Assembly (NCBI GenBank): GCA_047972995.1
Contig: JBKEBD010000002.1
Span: forward strand, 62,001-126,000
Source: JBKEDC01 sp047972995
Lineage (GTDB): Bacteria > Bacteroidota > Bacteroidia > Bacteroidales > Prolixibacteraceae
Length of the DNA: 64,000 nucleotides
Direction: 5' to 3'
Below, one piece after another: positions 43,793 to 52,206 of this stretch (position 1 is the first letter of the stretch; the number at the start of each line of letters is the position of its first letter). Both the position numbers and the translations under genes were made by a program. Under the pieces are notes generated by a model. It was given only the letters and a program-made list of their open reading frames with translations, searched no databases and was not told where the DNA came from.

Positions 43793-45313
43793 ATGGACCT
43801 ACTGAAACTGTTTAATTCGATTCAAAGGGCACTGTGCATTCTGTTCATACTTTCCGCACCTTTTCAAGCTTTTGCTGAAATACCATCTAATCATATTGCC
43901 TTCCCTGGAGCCGAGGGATTTGGTCGTTACTCTACTGGCGGACGAGGTGGCAAAGTATATCATGTTACCACGCTAGAAGATGGCAATTTTGAAGGTACTT
44001 TTCGCCACGCTGTTTCTCAAGAAGGAACACGCACCATTGTTTTTCATGTGGCAGGAACCATTTTTTTAAATAGCAACCTTCAAATTACCCATGGTAACTT
44101 AACAATTGCAGGGCAAACAGCTCCCGGACAAGGAATTTGTATTGCTAAATACCCGGTGAGCGTACAAGCTGATAATGTCATTATTCGGTATTTGAGATTT
44201 CGAGTAGGAAATGAAGGGGAAGGAGAACCCGACGGCTTAGGTGGTTCTGGATGCAAAAACGTGATTGTTGATCATTGTTCAATTAGTTGGTCGGTTGACG
44301 AATGCTGCACATTCTATGGTGGCGAACAAGTAACGGTGCAATGGTGCATCATATCTGAAAGCTTACGAACAGCGGGACATAGCAAAGGGAATCATGGCTA
44401 CGGTGCTATCTGTGGCGGACATAAATCTTCTTTTCATCATAACTTGATGGCACACCATCAAAGCCGTGTTCCTCGACTCGGACCTCATGTTTCAACCCAA
44501 GAAAAAGAACTACTTGATATGCGAAACAATGTGTTCTACAACTGGGCTGGCAATGGATGCTACGGAGGTGAAGGAATGCATGTTAACATCATCAATAATT
44601 ACTACAAACCGGGACCTGCTACCCCAAAGGATAGCCAAGTGAGCTACCGCATTGCTGCTATTGGCGTGCGCACTACAGCATACTGCATAAGAGCAGATGG
44701 CTCGTTCAATCAATGGAAGCCAATGGAACACGTCTGGGGAAAATTCTTCATTGATGGCAATGTAGTAGAAGGAAATACAGAAGTAACTACCGACAATTGG
44801 ACAAAGGGCGTGTATGAACAAATCAAAGGTAATGCAAACGACCACACGCTCACTCCCAAGGTAAAAGAAGAAATGCGATTAGCGAAACCACTAGAAGCCG
44901 ATGTTATTACCACCCACTCGGCTGAAGAAGCATTCCGTTTAGTCACAGCTTATGCTGGTTGCTCGCATCAGCGCGACATGATTGATAAACGCATTGTAGA
45001 AGAAACAATCAATGGCACCGCCACTTATTTTGGGAGCATCACTAAAAATGCTCAAAAAAGCCCGGGATTAATTGATTTACCAGCCGATGTAAAGCCACAA
45101 GGAGTTGAAAGTCCATGGGTAGAGCTAACATTTAATCCTGCCGATATAAAAACAGACACCGATGGTGATGGTATGCCTGATGAATGGGAAATTCAGCATG
45201 GACTAAATATGGAAGATGCACAAGACGGTGCAGCTACAACCTCAACCTATGGCTATACCAACTTAGAACTCTACTTGAATAGCTTGGTTGAAACTCAACT
45301 TAGTTTTCAATAA
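43793..45313 (+). CDS. Exported pectate lyase, PL1 family
   Basis: 506 residues with signal peptide (cleavage near AFAEIP). Beta-helix with PL1 marks: FPGAEGFGRYSTGGRGGKVYHVTTL at the start, TIAGQTAPGQGICIAKYPV, VIIRYLRFRVG, IVDHCSISWSVDE (calcium-binding Asp region) and NLMAHHQSRVPRLG (catalytic Arg). A thrombospondin type-3-like calcium motif DTDGDGMPDEWE lies near residue 460. It cleaves polygalacturonate by beta-elimination, probably with calcium. No T9SS signal at the C-terminus, so periplasmic or surface-lipid-free location is likely. Confidence 0.9.
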   Translation: MDLLKLFNSIQRALCILFILSAPFQAFAEIPSNHIAFPGAEGFGRYSTGGRGGKVYHVTTLEDGNFEGTFRHAVSQEGTRTIVFHVAGTIFLNSNLQITHGNLTIAGQTAPGQGICIAKYPVSVQADNVIIRYLRFRVGNEGEGEPDGLGGSGCKNVIVDHCSISWSVDECCTFYGGEQVTVQWCIISESLRTAGHSKGNHGYGAICGGHKSSFHHNLMAHHQSRVPRLGPHVSTQEKELLDMRNNVFYNWAGNGCYGGEGMHVNIINNYYKPGPATPKDSQVSYRIAAIGVRTTAYCIRADGSFNQWKPMEHVWGKFFIDGNVVEGNTEVTTDNWTKGVYEQIKGNANDHTLTPKVKEEMRLAKPLEADVITTHSAEEAFRLVTAYAGCSHQRDMIDKRIVEETINGTATYFGSITKNAQKSPGLIDLPADVKPQGVESPWVELTFNPADIKTDTDGDGMPDEWEIQHGLNMEDAQDGAATTSTYGYTNLELYLNSLVETQLSFQ

Positions 45314-45337
45314 TCTAATAATTTTCAAAATACAACC

Positions 45338-45905
45338 ATAAAAAAACTCATCATTTCCCTATGATCCTATCTATTGTTCAGCACATCAATATCTGCAGAG
45401 AACTATACTTATCGAAGTAATTTACTTTGGGTAACCATTCCCAACCATACCGATTGAATATATCAAGCAGGCGAGCAAGCTAGCATTTATATTGAAGTTT
45501 ATTAATATGGTGTTGCCCTCGATGGCGAAGAACTAAGCTATGCTATTGGACAGGACTTCCTTGATGCCGATAAAACCGGAACAATCACCCTGAAAAATGG
45601 TAAAGCCGTGTTGCCTATCGGCACAATGAAACAACCGGGATTCAAAGATTGTAATCTTTCTGTTATGCGTAATGGTAAGACTTATAAACACCATATGAAG
45701 GCGGGTTTTTTGCACGATAACCGTGCCAGTTTTCATGACTTGGGGATACAACGACAATGTTTGTCCACCAACCACAAGCTATGCTGCCTACAACATCATT
45801 ACGGCACCAAAAAAATCGAGGTTAACCCCTATGAACAAACATTGGACACCCCCTGAAACCCAACGTGCACAACGCGAATGGATCGAAATGAACTTTGTAA
45901 AATAA
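45338..45905 (+). pseudogene. Acetyl-xylan esterase (AXE1/CE7-like) relic with internal deletion
   Basis: The first frame runs from an ATA in place of ATG: a decayed signal peptide, then NLLWVTIPNHTD, a TGA in place of Trp, IYQAGEQASIYIEVY, TAA, YGVALDGEELSYAIGQDFLD, TGTITLKNGKAVLPIGTMKQ and YKHHMKAGF. This is the N-terminal beta-domain seen in AXE1 proteins. The 3' end (from about 45723, another frame) reads TWGYNDNVCPPTTSYAAYNI and HWTPPETQRAQREWIEMNF, the C-terminal active-site region with the catalytic Asp. The middle, including the nucleophile Ser, is missing. At least three stops and one frame change make it non-functional. Confidence 0.75.
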
Positions 45906-45977
45906 CTTTGTACCTCTGACTTTTTAATAAGAAGAGCTAATATATCATGACCATGAAGATACAATTAAACTATGCGC

Positions 45978-46130
45978 TGCTCAAACCCCAATACATTCTA
46001 CAAACGAGCAGCTATTAAAAATCCGCTCTTTAGCCCAAAGGCTGAATTGAAAGAAGTGCAGCTACCCCAAACCGTGCTGATGGATTTCAACACCGAAGCA
46101 GGTGGAGTGTATCATTTCAGTTTGAATTAG
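45978..46130 (+). pseudogene. 3' fragment of a glycoside hydrolase (possibly GH95)
   Basis: A 51-codon frame with no start: SNPNTFYKRAAIKNPLF, SPKAELKEVQLPQTVLM and DFNTEAGGVYHFSLN then TAG. The ending resembles the C-terminal beta-domain of GH95 alpha-fucosidases, but this is from memory of the pattern and weak. It directly follows the esterase relic. Confidence 0.45.
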
Positions 46131-46194
46131 CAAACCAGCAAACATTAAAAAGCAAAATGCCATGTAGAGGAGAATGAATTTTGAACAATTTATT

Positions 46195-46202
46195 TACTTT
46201 TG
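46195..46202 (+). promoter_or_regulatory. Candidate -7 box TACTTTTG
   Basis: Matches TAnnTTTG; 160 nt upstream of the DEAD-like gene. Confidence 0.4.
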
Positions 46203-46362
46203 CTAGCAATACAGATATAAAAGAGAAAAGACACTGTGGTAAAAGTAAAACCATGGTGTCTTTTAATCTACTATCTTGTGCTTTCCCTTTGGGGGTTAAA
46301 GGTTGCCTAAGTGCATTGCCTTTTACAGTCTTTATTTCAACAACTCACAAAATTACAAACAA

Positions 46363-46977
46363 ATGAAAATAAAAAAATTACACCCCGAGTTGGCAGAAGC
46401 CATAATCGATGCTGGCTTTGAAAATCTCACCGAGGTGGAGCATCTTGCAATTCCTAAAATTCGCTCTGGTGCCGATTTGTTTGTAATTAGTCCGAAAGGC
46501 TCGGGAAAAACCACAGCCTTGGTTATCAGCATCATTCAGCAGCTTAAAGAAGCGGTGGAGGAAGCTCCTCGTGCGTTGGTGGTGGTAAACAGCAAAGAGG
46601 AAGCCTTCGAAATGGAAGAGTTGTTTCAGCAATTAGGAGAAAACACCAACCTGCGCACCTTTGTGGTTTTCGACAAAGGAATCTTGCAGTATCAAAAAGA
46701 TATGATTTATGAGGGCTTAGACGTTTTAATCGGTACGCCTAAGCGCATCGATGAACTACTCAGCTCTACGGGCATTCCATTGGTAAAAATGCGCATTGTG
46801 GTCTTCGACGATGCCGACCAAATGGTTTCAAAACAGCAACAAAGCACCATATATCGTTTGGCTTATGCTTTGCCCAAAACGCAAATGGTGTTGCTTGCCG
46901 AAAACTGGTCGAGCCGCTTTGATGAACTTGAAGAGCGTGCGCTGAAAAATCCTTCGGTTATAGCATACGAAAACTAG
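46363..46977 (+). CDS. Single-domain DEAD-box-like protein (no helicase C domain)
   Basis: 204 residues from ATG 46363 (MKIKKLHPELAEAIIDAGF). It has a Q-motif-like start, Walker A SPKGSGKTTALV, motif Ib GTPKRIDELL and motif II VVFDDADQM (DDAD instead of DEAD). The second RecA domain with motifs IV-VI is absent, and a stop follows immediately. It may be an ATPase or RNA-binding regulator, not a helicase by itself. Length and composition look intact, so it is probably a real short family of Bacteroidota, not a truncation. The SSS symporter gene follows after 54 bp. Confidence 0.75.
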   Translation: MKIKKLHPELAEAIIDAGFENLTEVEHLAIPKIRSGADLFVISPKGSGKTTALVISIIQQLKEAVEEAPRALVVVNSKEEAFEMEELFQQLGENTNLRTFVVFDKGILQYQKDMIYEGLDVLIGTPKRIDELLSSTGIPLVKMRIVVFDDADQMVSKQQQSTIYRLAYALPKTQMVLLAENWSSRFDELEERALKNPSVIAYEN

Positions 46978-47031
46978 CCCACATCATTCTTCCTTTGGGG
47001 GAAAGCTAATGTTACTAATGCACACAAAATC

Positions 47032-48471
47032 ATGTCCATCACTCACATTTCCATTGTTATAGCTAGTTTTCTTGCCCTGCTTCTTCTCATTTCTCACCTT
47101 ACATCGAAAGGGGGAAACAAGGAGAGTTTCTTCACCGGCAATCGGAAATCGCCATGGTATTTGGTGGCGTGGGGTATGGTGGGTAGCACCATTTCAGGGG
47201 TAACCTTCATATCGGTGCCTGGCGAAGTGGGAAACAGTGCTTGGAACTATTTGCAGTATCTGCTTGGCAATATGATTGGCTATTGGGTGATTGCCACCGT
47301 GCTTATCCCCTTGTGCTACAAACTCAATTTGGTGTCGATTTATGGCTATTTGGCTCAGCGTTTCGGTAAGCGAGCATACAAAATAGGGGCTTCATTCTTC
47401 TTGCTTTCGCAAACTATTGGGGCTTCTTTTCGATTGTTTCTTGCCGCTGGTGTGCTGCAAATCACCTTCTTCGATAAGCTTGGCGTACCCTTTGGGGTTA
47501 CCGTGCTTATTACACTCCTCACCATTTGGCTATACACCCGAAAGGCGGGCATAAAAACCGTGGTGTGGACCGACACGTTGCAAACTACCTTCATTTTAGC
47601 CGCTGTTATTGCTACCATTGCAGTGATAAGCTCGCAGCTGCATTTGAACTTTCGCGAAATGACCCATGTGGTGGCGCAAAGTGACATGAGTCGTGTTTTC
47701 AATTGGGATTGGCGATCGGGCAATTTCTTTGTGAAACAATTCTTAGCAGGTATTGCCACTGCCATAGCCATTAATGGGCTAGATCAGAACTTCATGCAGA
47801 AGAACCTAACTTGCAAAACGGCTCAAGAATCGAAGAAAAACATCTATTGGTTTTCGGCAGCATTCATTGTGAGCAACATCTTTTTCCTTTCGCTAGGCGT
47901 ATTGCTCTATCATTATGCCGATGTAAATGCCATTCCCCTACCCGCTCACACCGATGATTTATTCCCACTCCTTGCGGTGGAATATTTCGGCACTTTTGCC
48001 GGCGTGCTGTTTCTGTTAGGTATTTTGGCAGCAGCCTATTCGAGTGCCGACTCTGCCATTACAGCACTCACTACTTCGTTTTGCATCGACTTCCTTCATA
48101 TGGAACGCGAGCAACAGCACAGTGCACGCACACGCACGTTGGTGCACTTCGGATTTTCGATGCTCATTTTTGCGGTTATCCTAATTTTTCAAGCCCTCAA
48201 CAACCAGAGTGTAGTAACAGCGGTGTTTAAAGCTGTGGGCTATACTTACGGCCCACTCTTGGGGCTATTCACATTCGGACTCACCACTAAGCGACAACCT
48301 AACGACAAACTTGTGCCTTACATTAGTGTGGCATCTCCCCTCGTGTGCTATGCGCTGAGTAGTAATTCGGTGGCGTGGTTCAATGGCTATGTGTTTGGTT
48401 TCGAATTGCTGATACTCAATACAGCAATTACCTTTATTGGATTGCTAGCTAGCTCGAAAAAATCGATCTAG
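47032..48471 (+). CDS. Sodium:solute symporter (SSS family)
   Basis: 479 residues with about 13 predicted membrane helices. SSS features: FFTGNRKSPWYLVAWGMVGSTISGVTFISVPG (first helices and Na+ site), QFLAGIATAIAINGLDQNFMQKNL and AAAYSSADSAITALTTSFC (conserved Ser-rich Na+ site). Substrate cannot be deduced; nearest neighbours are not catabolic genes. It is on the plus strand behind the DEAD-like gene. Confidence 0.9.
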   Translation: MSITHISIVIASFLALLLLISHLTSKGGNKESFFTGNRKSPWYLVAWGMVGSTISGVTFISVPGEVGNSAWNYLQYLLGNMIGYWVIATVLIPLCYKLNLVSIYGYLAQRFGKRAYKIGASFFLLSQTIGASFRLFLAAGVLQITFFDKLGVPFGVTVLITLLTIWLYTRKAGIKTVVWTDTLQTTFILAAVIATIAVISSQLHLNFREMTHVVAQSDMSRVFNWDWRSGNFFVKQFLAGIATAIAINGLDQNFMQKNLTCKTAQESKKNIYWFSAAFIVSNIFFLSLGVLLYHYADVNAIPLPAHTDDLFPLLAVEYFGTFAGVLFLLGILAAAYSSADSAITALTTSFCIDFLHMEREQQHSARTRTLVHFGFSMLIFAVILIFQALNNQSVVTAVFKAVGYTYGPLLGLFTFGLTTKRQPNDKLVPYISVASPLVCYALSSNSVAWFNGYVFGFELLILNTAITFIGLLASSKKSI

Positions 48472-48607
48472 TTTCCAATTATTCGCCCCTTAGCAATGAT
48501 ACAATGAGCAACTCGCTTAAGTTTTAGGCTGTAACCAAAGAGGGTGATACACTTGGCTCTAGCTCTTCATTTTATCAAAAAATATTACATGCTCCCAGAT
48601 AATTGAT

Positions 48608-48615
48608 TACTTTTG
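48608..48615 (+). promoter_or_regulatory. Candidate -7 box TACTTTTG
   Basis: Matches TAnnTTTG, 25 nt before the PorT-like barrel gene. Confidence 0.55.
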
Positions 48616-48640
48616 TGAGCTATAATTATTGTTATAACTC

Positions 48641-49315
48641 ATGAAACGAATCCTTCTTTTACTTTTTGCCCTTTTGGCAATTGCTCAAGGCACCATGGCT
48701 CAACAAAATAGAAACATGACATTGCGACTTTCCTTCAACCCCACATTTAATTGGCTTTACGTAGGTGGAAACGATGCTAAAGACACCAAAACAGGCATGG
48801 GATTCGATTATGGTATTAATGCTGATTTCTTCATTGATAACAACGATCGATATGCCATTACTACTGGTATCATCATTACCAATCAGAACTCGAAGGTGAG
48901 TTATGAGCCCAACCACGATTACAACATCGGCAACATAAATTACACGGCCAACACACCACTATCGGTAGATTATCACCTAAAGTATGTGGAAGTGCCTGTT
49001 GCCTTCCGCTTGCGCTCAAAACAATTCAACAGAAACACTTTTTGGGGGCAATTTGGGCTATTCACGGCTTGGAACTTCGATGCTCGTGCTAGTACTAGCG
49101 ATGGCGAATTGCACAAAAATGACATCGATAAAGATGTTCGCCTCTTCAATATGGGGCTAAACATTGGACTCGGGTTAGAATATGACCTCGGTGAAAACAA
49201 CGCACTCAGCCTCGGATTTGTTTATAAAAACGGGTTCATCGATTGCTTGAAAAACAACCTCGGCGATAATACAACAACAAAAACCTTAGCTCTTGAAGTA
49301 AGTTTTGTGTTTTAG
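48641..49315 (+). CDS. Outer membrane beta-barrel protein, PorT-like
   Basis: 224 residues with signal peptide (MKRILLLLFALLAIAQGTMAQ). It contains alternating amphipathic strands, the conserved YVEVPVAFRLRSK segment and a C-terminal FVF. It matches the 8-strand PorT / OMP_b-brl_2 pattern of Bacteroidota. Role unknown; members sit in the outer membrane. 27 bp before nadE, so the two may share transcription. Confidence 0.82.
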   Translation: MKRILLLLFALLAIAQGTMAQQNRNMTLRLSFNPTFNWLYVGGNDAKDTKTGMGFDYGINADFFIDNNDRYAITTGIIITNQNSKVSYEPNHDYNIGNINYTANTPLSVDYHLKYVEVPVAFRLRSKQFNRNTFWGQFGLFTAWNFDARASTSDGELHKNDIDKDVRLFNMGLNIGLGLEYDLGENNALSLGFVYKNGFIDCLKNNLGDNTTTKTLALEVSFVF

Positions 49316-49342
49316 TAAGCCGACCACCAAAAAAATCAGCAT

Positions 49343-50986
49343 ATGAAAATTGCATTAGTACAATTGAATTACATCATTGGCGATTTTGCAGGAAACACAG
49401 GCAAAATTATTAACGCCATTGAAAAAGCGAAAAACGAAGGCGCAGAATTAGCGGTTTTCTCCGAACTTTCAGTTTGTGGATATTACCCGCACGACCTGCT
49501 TGAAAACGTCAACTTCATAGCACAATGCCAGCAGCGTGTAGAAGAAATAGCTTCGCACTGTAAAGGCATAGCCGCTGTGATAGGTGCTCCTAGCGTTAAC
49601 CCTTCAGACCACGGTAAAAAATTGTACAACTCTGCTTATTTTCTTGCCGATGGTATGGTTAATGCCATTCGACACAAAACATCTTTACCCACCTACGATA
49701 TCTTCGATGAATATCGCCACTTCGAGCCCAACCGCCAGTTTAACCTGTTGGAATATAATGGCGAAACCATTGCGCTCAGCATTTGCGAAGATTTATGGGA
49801 AGAAATACCGCAGCAAAACGACTTTGCCAAGGAAAACATTTATATGCGCAAACCGCTCAACTTGTTGAGCCAATTAAACCCTAGCTTGGTTATCAACATT
49901 GCAGCCTCTCCTTTTTCATACGACCAAGCTGAACAGCGCCACCATGTGCTTAAACTGGCCACAAAACGATATCATTTACCTATTGTATATGTAAATCAGG
50001 TGGGTGCCAACACCGAAGTGGTATTCGATGGTGGCTCATGCTATGTTAATGCAGAAGGCGAAATTTGCAATGTGCCTAAATACTTCGAAGAAGACATTCA
50101 AATTATTGATACCGAAACGGCCAAGGCGGTTACTTTAAGTTCCGACAACGACCGTATTGCCAGCATTCACCAAGCGCTCATTGTGGGCATTCGCGATTAC
50201 TTTCAGAAAATGAATTTCAAGTCGGTAGTGCTCGGTTTGTCAGGTGGTATAGACTCAGCAGTGGTGTGCGCCTTGGCTGCCGAAGCCTTAGGAAGTGAGC
50301 ATGTACACGGCATTCTCATGCCTTCAAAATATTCATCAAACCACTCCATTGCCGATGCTGAACAATTGGCAAAAAACCTTGGCGTGAAGCACCACACTAT
50401 AGCTATAAAAGACATGGTGAGCCAATTTGAAAGCGGATTGAAAGAGCTTTTTAAAAACACCGAAGAGGGGGTGGCTGAAGAAAACATTCAAGCTCGAATT
50501 CGAGGAACTCTCGTGATGGCTGTTTCCAACAAGTTTGGCGACATTCTACTCAACACCACCAACAAAAGCGAATGTGCCGTGGGCTATGGCACGCTCTATG
50601 GCGATATGAACGGCGGATTGTCTATTTTGGGCGATGTGTATAAAACCGATGTGTTCCGCTTGGCAAGATACATTAACCGCAATGGCGAACTGATACCCGA
50701 AAATAGCATTATCAAGCCCCCTTCGGCCGAGCTACGCCCCGATCAGGTAGATACCGATTCATTGCCCGATTACGACACGCTCGATGCCATACTCTTCAAT
50801 TACATCGAAAATCACCTGTCGCTTGAAGAAATTATAAGCAAAGGGTTCGATAAATACACCGTGGAGCGTATCATTCGATTGGTGAACATGAACGAATACA
50901 AACGCTTTCAAGCACCACCAATCATTCGCATTAGCTCGAAAGCTTTTGGTTTCGGACGAAAAATGCCGTTAGTTGCTAGGTATTAA
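49343..50986 (+). CDS. nadE: Glutamine-dependent NAD+ synthetase
   Basis: 547 residues in two domains. The N-terminal nitrilase-type amidase (about 1-260) has Glu in FSELSVCGYYP, Lys in RHKTSLPTYD and nucleophile Cys in LSICEDLWEE. The C-terminal synthetase has the PP-loop VVLGLSGGIDSAVVCALAAE near residue 295 and NTTNKSE. It makes NAD+ from deamido-NAD+ using glutamine ammonia. Followed closely by crp-like and DUF4834 genes. Confidence 0.96.
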   Translation: MKIALVQLNYIIGDFAGNTGKIINAIEKAKNEGAELAVFSELSVCGYYPHDLLENVNFIAQCQQRVEEIASHCKGIAAVIGAPSVNPSDHGKKLYNSAYFLADGMVNAIRHKTSLPTYDIFDEYRHFEPNRQFNLLEYNGETIALSICEDLWEEIPQQNDFAKENIYMRKPLNLLSQLNPSLVINIAASPFSYDQAEQRHHVLKLATKRYHLPIVYVNQVGANTEVVFDGGSCYVNAEGEICNVPKYFEEDIQIIDTETAKAVTLSSDNDRIASIHQALIVGIRDYFQKMNFKSVVLGLSGGIDSAVVCALAAEALGSEHVHGILMPSKYSSNHSIADAEQLAKNLGVKHHTIAIKDMVSQFESGLKELFKNTEEGVAEENIQARIRGTLVMAVSNKFGDILLNTTNKSECAVGYGTLYGDMNGGLSILGDVYKTDVFRLARYINRNGELIPENSIIKPPSAELRPDQVDTDSLPDYDTLDAILFNYIENHLSLEEIISKGFDKYTVERIIRLVNMNEYKRFQAPPIIRISSKAFGFGRKMPLVARY

Positions 50987-51024
50987 TCGATTGAAATTAT
51001 TAAATTCACACCAAAATTAAAATC

Positions 51025-51729
51025 ATGTTGCAGACCAACGACGAACTTATAGCTTGGGCATTTACCAATACCAAATCGGTTTTCAGCACGCTAAGCGAAG
51101 AAGAACAAGCCGACTTGCGCCCGCACATGGAAGTACTGAACTTCAAGCGAGGGCAAAGCATTTACTGGGAAGGTGAAATACCCTCGGGATTGCTTTTCTT
51201 GCTTGCCGGTAAGGTGAAAATATTTAAAGAAGGTGTGGGCGGCAGAGAGCAAATTGTGCGTATGACAAAGCCTTTGGGCTATGTGGGATATCGGGCATTA
51301 ATTGCCGAAGAAATTCATAATGCGTGCGCCATGGCTATTGAAGAATCGCGAGTGCTTCGAGTGAGCACAAGTTATTTCTTCAACACGCTGCTGAAAAATA
51401 ACGAATTTAACTTGCGACTATTGCATAAAATGTCGGAAGAACTGGGATTCTCAAACTCGCGCACTGTAACACTCACCCAAAAACACATTCGAGGACGAAT
51501 GGCAGAGGCCCTATTGCTCTTAAAACGCAAATACGGATTCTTACCCAACGAAAAAACACTTCGGGTGTCGTTAACGCGTGAAGACATTGCAAAGCTCTCC
51601 AACATGACCACAGCCAATGCCATTCGAACCCTGTCGAGCTTCGCCAAGGAAGATCTTATTTTAGTGGAAAAACGCAAAGTGAGCTTACTCAACATTCCAG
51701 AACTAGAAAACATAAGTTCTCAAGGATAA
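51025..51729 (+). CDS. Crp/Fnr family transcription regulator
   Basis: 234 residues: cyclic-nucleotide-binding-like beta-roll (LNFKRGQSIYWEGEIPSGLLFLLAGKVKIF), long dimer helix, and a C-terminal winged HTH (LTREDIAKLSNMTTANAIRTLSSFAKEDLI). No cysteine cluster of the Fnr iron-sulfur type is visible, and the residues that bind cAMP in E. coli Crp are not all obvious. Target genes unknown. Gap of 38 bp to nadE. Confidence 0.9.
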   Translation: MLQTNDELIAWAFTNTKSVFSTLSEEEQADLRPHMEVLNFKRGQSIYWEGEIPSGLLFLLAGKVKIFKEGVGGREQIVRMTKPLGYVGYRALIAEEIHNACAMAIEESRVLRVSTSYFFNTLLKNNEFNLRLLHKMSEELGFSNSRTVTLTQKHIRGRMAEALLLLKRKYGFLPNEKTLRVSLTREDIAKLSNMTTANAIRTLSSFAKEDLILVEKRKVSLLNIPELENISSQG

Positions 51730-51762
51730 AAAAACAGCGCTAACTACAAAAAATCAAAAACC

Positions 51763-51987
51763 ATGTCATTTATTATCGGACTACTCAAATTTATATTTTT
51801 CTTTCTCCTCTTCATTTTCATTATAGGCTATTTCTCACTCCGAAAAATACGGCGCAAGGCACAAGAAGAGCTATATCGCCAACAAAATCCACAGAACTAT
51901 CAGAAACAACATGAAGGCGAAGTAGAAATTGAGGATAACGACATGGATAGCGATGGAGAATTTACGGATTACGAAGAAATAGAATAA
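51763..51987 (+). CDS. Small membrane protein, DUF4834-like
   Basis: 74 residues: one N-terminal hydrophobic helix (SFIIGLLKFIFFFLLFIFII), a basic stop-transfer (LRKIRRKAQ), then an acidic tail (EIEDNDMDSDGEFTDYEEIE). It matches the DUF4834 pattern as I recall it. Function unknown. 33 bp after the regulator, likely last gene of the nadE operon. Confidence 0.78.
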   Translation: MSFIIGLLKFIFFFLLFIFIIGYFSLRKIRRKAQEELYRQQNPQNYQKQHEGEVEIEDNDMDSDGEFTDYEEIE

Positions 51988-52009
51988 TCCATTGGATCGA
52001 ACTAGCTTG

Positions 52010-52078
52010 CATTTTTGTCGGAAAAAAGTACTCAGACCATCCGACGAAGTCCATTTTTGTCGGAAAAAGTAGCGAGCG
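52010..52078 (+). repeat. Dispersed repeat with CGACAAAAATGG core (copy 2 of 2)
   Basis: Two direct subunits of CATTTTTGTCGGAAAAA and a CCGAC..GTCGG hairpin. Reverse complement of 35478-35530 over about 50 bp. It lies between DUF4834 and glyS. Confidence 0.65.
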
Positions 52079-52206
52079 GTACGGTTGTGTTCTTCATCGA
52101 CTAATAATTTTATGGGCTATGAAGTGTTTTGATTTTATTCTCTATCTTTACAGCCCCAATTTAAAGATAAACTATAGGGATTGAATCCCTCAATTGACAA
52201 TAAAAT

